Assembly (NCBI GenBank): GCA_937928045.1
Contig: CALFWO010000047.1
Span: 1-64,000, forward strand
DNA from: an uncultured Saprospiraceae bacterium
Lineage (GTDB): Bacteria > Bacteroidota > Bacteroidia > Chitinophagales > Saprospiraceae
Direction: 5' to 3'
Length of the DNA: 64,000 nucleotides
Position 1 is the stretch's first letter; every line of letters starts with the position of its first letter. Made by a program: the position numbers and the translations under genes. Below the pieces are notes generated by a model that saw only the letters and a list, made by a program, of their open reading frames with translations, was not told where the DNA came from and did no database searches. This document shows positions 61,552 to 64,000 of the stretch, piece after piece.

Positions 61552-64000
61552 CTATTTCGTTATTTTGACTAGTCTGTGATTGCTTACCGCTCCAAGCTCT
61601 GTTACAACATTTACTATGTAATTTCCAGGTTCGAATGCGGATACATCTAAACTGATATCATTCATCCCTTTGAACAATTCAACTTCCAATTGAGCCATCT
61701 TTCTTCCTGTAAGATCTAAAATGGTTACCATTGCGGTAGTTTCAAGTCCTTGCTTAATCACCAATTTTGATACATCTATAGCTGGATTAGGATAAATAGA
61801 GGATTGAATCTCTTGTGCATCATTATTTATCAATTGAATGACAATAGGATCTATTGCACTGTCTAAGTAATCGATGGTTAACACGGCCTCATCATCCTCT
61901 TGAGGAGTTGATCCGTTTCCATTCCCTGGGGTAGAATCGGTATCTTCCTCAGCAGCGGTGAATACTTCAACAAAATTGCTAATTGAAACATCCTCTACAA
62001 GAGTAAATAGGACTAATGTTAATGTGGCAGATTCACCAGCACCCAATGACTCAAGACTCCATTGTTCAAAGAACAAATTGTAGTCACCAGCTGTAGTTGA
62101 TGAGGAGGTGTAAACCATACCATCAGGCAAGCCTGCAGCCACAATAATGTTATTGGCATCATCCTGACCATTATTTACCAATGTGATTTCATATTCAACA
62201 TTCTCATACTGATCATAAGTAGAATTTGAACTGGTAATGGATAATTCCAAATCAATACTTCCATCTCCTGTTCCTGGCCCTCCTTCAGATCTTGGTGTTA
62301 TCGTAATCGCGGCTTCATCATCTTCTGAAGGAACTGGTCCGGCGTTATTGTCAGGAGTCGAGTCAGTATCAGATTGATCTTGCGCAATTACTTGAACGTA
62401 ATTTACAATGTCAACATCTTCTACCAATGTAAACAAAGTCAAGACTAGCGTTTCACTTTGTCCTGGATTTAAATTTCCTACATACCATTCTTCAAAGAAT
62501 AATTCATATTCTCCTTGTGAAGCATCAGCGTTTGTGAAAACCATCCCGTTTGGAATGGCTGCTGAAATGTCAACATTAGTAGCAGTGCTAGTGCCCTTGT
62601 TTTCAATCGTTATGCTATACTCTACCTCTTCGTATTGATCGTATAGGCCATCAGCTACGGTAATCGACAATTCTAAATCTACTCCATCTGTATTATCACA
62701 ATCAGATCCAGTATTTCTAACCACAGTTATAGGATTGGAAAGAGAATAACAACCTTCCAAGTCATTTGCATTCATTCCAACTTCCGCACCTTGTAAGCCA
62801 TCTTCAAAAGATAAGTGCCAGATTAAGCATTTACCTGGACCTGCACCATCAAAGTTAACCGCGCTCGGCATAGGAGGAAGACCTAGAATATTTCCTTGAT
62901 CATCAGTGACCACCCATTGCGAATTAGAACCAGAATTTCCTTCTAAAGTAATTCCAGAAACATTATCTGCGATACCATCACCAACACAAAATTCGAAAGG
63001 TCCGCCGGTGATCATTCCACCTTCCGGTTGATTTCTTATTACAGTTATCGGGTTAGAAAGTGAAAAGCATCCTTGCAATTCATTTGCATTCATTCCAACT
63101 TCCGCACCTTGTAAACCATCTTCAAAAGATAAGTGCCAGATTAAGCATGTACCTGGTCCTGCACCATCAAAATCAACAACACTTGGCATTGGAGGAAGAC
63201 CTAGAATATTTCCTTGATCATCAGTAACCACCCATTGCGAATTAGAACCAGTATTTCCTTCTAAAGTAATTCCAGAAACATTATCTGCGATACCATCACC
63301 AACACAAAATTCGAAAGGTCCGCCATTGATCATTCCTCCTTCAACAGTACATGGAGCATTACAATCATCTCCAGTATTTCTAACGACAGTTATAGGATTG
63401 GAAAGGGAAAAACAACCTTGTAAATCATTCGCATTCATTCCAACAGCTGCACCTTGCAAACCATCTTCAAAAGATAAATGCCAAATTAGGCAAGTACCCG
63501 GACCTGCGCCTTCAAAATCAACAGCACTTGGCATAGGAGGAAGACCTAAAATATTTCCTTGATCGTCAGTGACCACCCATTGTGAGTTTGAACCAGAATT
63601 TCCTTCTAAAATAATTCCAGAAACATTGTCTGCAATTCCATCATCAACACAGAACTCGAATGGTCCACCAGTAATGGTTCCACCTTCTGGCTGATTTCTA
63701 ACCACAGTTATAGGATTGGAAAGAGAATAACAACCTTCTAATTCATTTGCATTCATTCCAACTTCCGCACCTTGTAAACCATCTTCAAAAGATAAATGCC
63801 AAATTAGGCAAGTACCTGGTCCGGCTCCGTCAAAATCAACCGCACTCGGCATAGGAGGAAGACCTAAAATATTTCCTTGATCATCAGTGACCACCCATTG
63901 CGAATTAGAACCAGAATTTCCTGCTAGGGTAATTCCTGAAACGTTGTCTGCGATACCATCACCAACACAAAATTCGAAAGGTCCACCAGCGAGCATTCCG
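61552..64000 (-). CDS. T9SS-secreted tandem-repeat / DUF11 protein, 5' end beyond the window
   Basis: The frame is open through the right edge, so the N-terminus and signal peptide are missing; 815 residues are visible. First come four nearly identical approximately 106-115-residue Cys-containing repeats ('GGPFEFCVGDGIADNVSG', 'QWVVTDDQGNILGLPP', 'CLIWHLSFEDGLQG'). Two DUF11-type domains follow ('DLELSI', 'YDQYEEVEYSITIENKGTS', 'LVEDVDIVNYVQV'), then a type A T9SS sorting domain ('SSIYPNPAIDVSKL'). It is a surface adhesin-type protein. The Met at 63996 is internal to a repeat and is not the start. Confidence 0.88.
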   Translation of the reverse strand, partial: GMLAGGPFEFCVGDGIADNVSGITLAGNSGSNSQWVVTDDQGNILGLPPMPSAVDFDGAGPGTCLIWHLSFEDGLQGAEVGMNANELEGCYSLSNPITVVRNQPEGGTITGGPFEFCVDDGIADNVSGIILEGNSGSNSQWVVTDDQGNILGLPPMPSAVDFEGAGPGTCLIWHLSFEDGLQGAAVGMNANDLQGCFSLSNPITVVRNTGDDCNAPCTVEGGMINGGPFEFCVGDGIADNVSGITLEGNTGSNSQWVVTDDQGNILGLPPMPSVVDFDGAGPGTCLIWHLSFEDGLQGAEVGMNANELQGCFSLSNPITVIRNQPEGGMITGGPFEFCVGDGIADNVSGITLEGNSGSNSQWVVTDDQGNILGLPPMPSAVNFDGAGPGKCLIWHLSFEDGLQGAEVGMNANDLEGCYSLSNPITVVRNTGSDCDNTDGVDLELSITVADGLYDQYEEVEYSITIENKGTSTATNVDISAAIPNGMVFTNADASQGEYELFFEEWYVGNLNPGQSETLVLTLFTLVEDVDIVNYVQVIAQDQSDTDSTPDNNAGPVPSEDDEAAITITPRSEGGPGTGDGSIDLELSITSSNSTYDQYENVEYEITLVNNGQDDANNIIVAAGLPDGMVYTSSSTTAGDYNLFFEQWSLESLGAGESATLTLVLFTLVEDVSISNFVEVFTAAEEDTDSTPGNGNGSTPQEDDEAVLTIDYLDSAIDPIVIQLINNDAQEIQSSIYPNPAIDVSKLVIKQGLETTAMVTILDLTGRKMAQLEVELFKGMNDISLDVSAFEPGNYIVNVVTELGAVSNHRLVKITK
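62701..64000 (-). repeat. Tandem 318/345-bp coding repeats with two-unit periodicity
   Basis: Unit boundaries on the minus strand are about 63996-63679 (318 bp), 63678-63334 (345 bp), 63333-63016 (318 bp) and 63015-62701. Units 1 and 3 end in a 'QPEGG' linker. Units 2 and 4 end in a Cys-containing 'TGDDC' or 'TGSDC' linker. The array continues past the right edge. Confidence 0.9.

Noticed and set aside
61552-63996. Complete gene starting at 63996
   Set aside because: The Met is an internal repeat position matching those of units 3 and 4, and the frame stays open to the window edge.
62701-64000. CRISPR-like array
   Set aside because: The repeats are over 300 bp, in frame and protein-coding, with no short spacers.

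Overview
The window looks like a chromosomal segment of a free-living Bacteroidota, most likely from the Saprospiria/Lewinella side of the phylum. This is inferred from several traits. The DNA is AT-rich. Ribosome binding sites are weak or absent. Several start regions carry TAnnTTTG -7 boxes, the Bacteroidota promoter type. There are at least four secreted proteins with C-terminal type IX secretion (T9SS) sorting domains ('YPNP' motif) and many Sec lipoproteins. Giant HYR, lamin-tail and CotH surface proteins are present. I see no rRNA, tRNA, CRISPR array, transposase or phage gene. Two genes run off the window: the giant HYR protein at the left edge and the tandem-repeat T9SS protein at the right edge.

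Layout. 1-5559: 3'-truncated giant secreted HYR/lamin-tail protein (minus strand). 6153-9225: DEDDh exonuclease, PlsB/PlsC-type acyltransferase and the ribosome-assembly GTPase EngB. 9341-15980: small outer-membrane barrel, Kbp-like BON-LysM protein, a 1465-residue CotH/lamin-tail T9SS protein and a lipoprotein. 16004-22178: SanA-like protein, PhyH dioxygenase, exported DinB-like protein, a DUF2306 membrane protein broken by one in-frame stop, an S66 LD-carboxypeptidase, EF-hand and lipocalin-like lipoproteins, and a UbiA prenyltransferase. 22208-25014: trkA-trkH potassium-uptake operon with a good promoter. 25224-34725: AlkD-like repair protein, a T9SS adhesin with seven Ig-like repeats, and a three-gene secreted set (T9SS esterase, purple acid phosphatase, DUF3179 fusion). 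34824-37017: divergent DUF4272/LysR pair. 37330-41903: surface lipoprotein, YWTD propeller, YiaA/B protein, GNAT and DUF1801. 42238-46180: sugar-nucleotide epimerase, glycosyltransferase and cytochrome P450 in tight series, with a convergent NodB-type deacetylase. 46217-58231: exported hydrolase region with an M28 peptidase, two paralogous sortilin-like propellers, an M20 amidohydrolase, a cytochrome c lipoprotein, a Tat-exported sugar isomerase and a phosphoesterase. 58334-64000: secreted alpha/beta hydrolase, two unrecognised exported proteins and the repeat protein.

How the genes fit together. Much of the window serves the cell surface or periplasm: adhesion, extracellular peptide and ester hydrolysis, phosphate release and envelope maintenance. 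Housekeeping islands (engB, trkAH, UbiA, SanA, LdcA) are interspersed. The strongest candidates for a less-described system are the epimerase-GT-P450-deacetylase cluster, which may make a modified glycoconjugate, and the cytochrome c/sugar-isomerase lipoprotein pair, which may belong to periplasmic sugar oxidation. Neither function can be proven from sequence alone. The sharpest local anomalies are the single nonsense codon in DUF2306, the His-to-Asp change at a zinc-ligand position of the M28 peptidase, the lamin-tail-like domains nested inside HYR repeats, and the two-unit higher-order repeat at the right edge.
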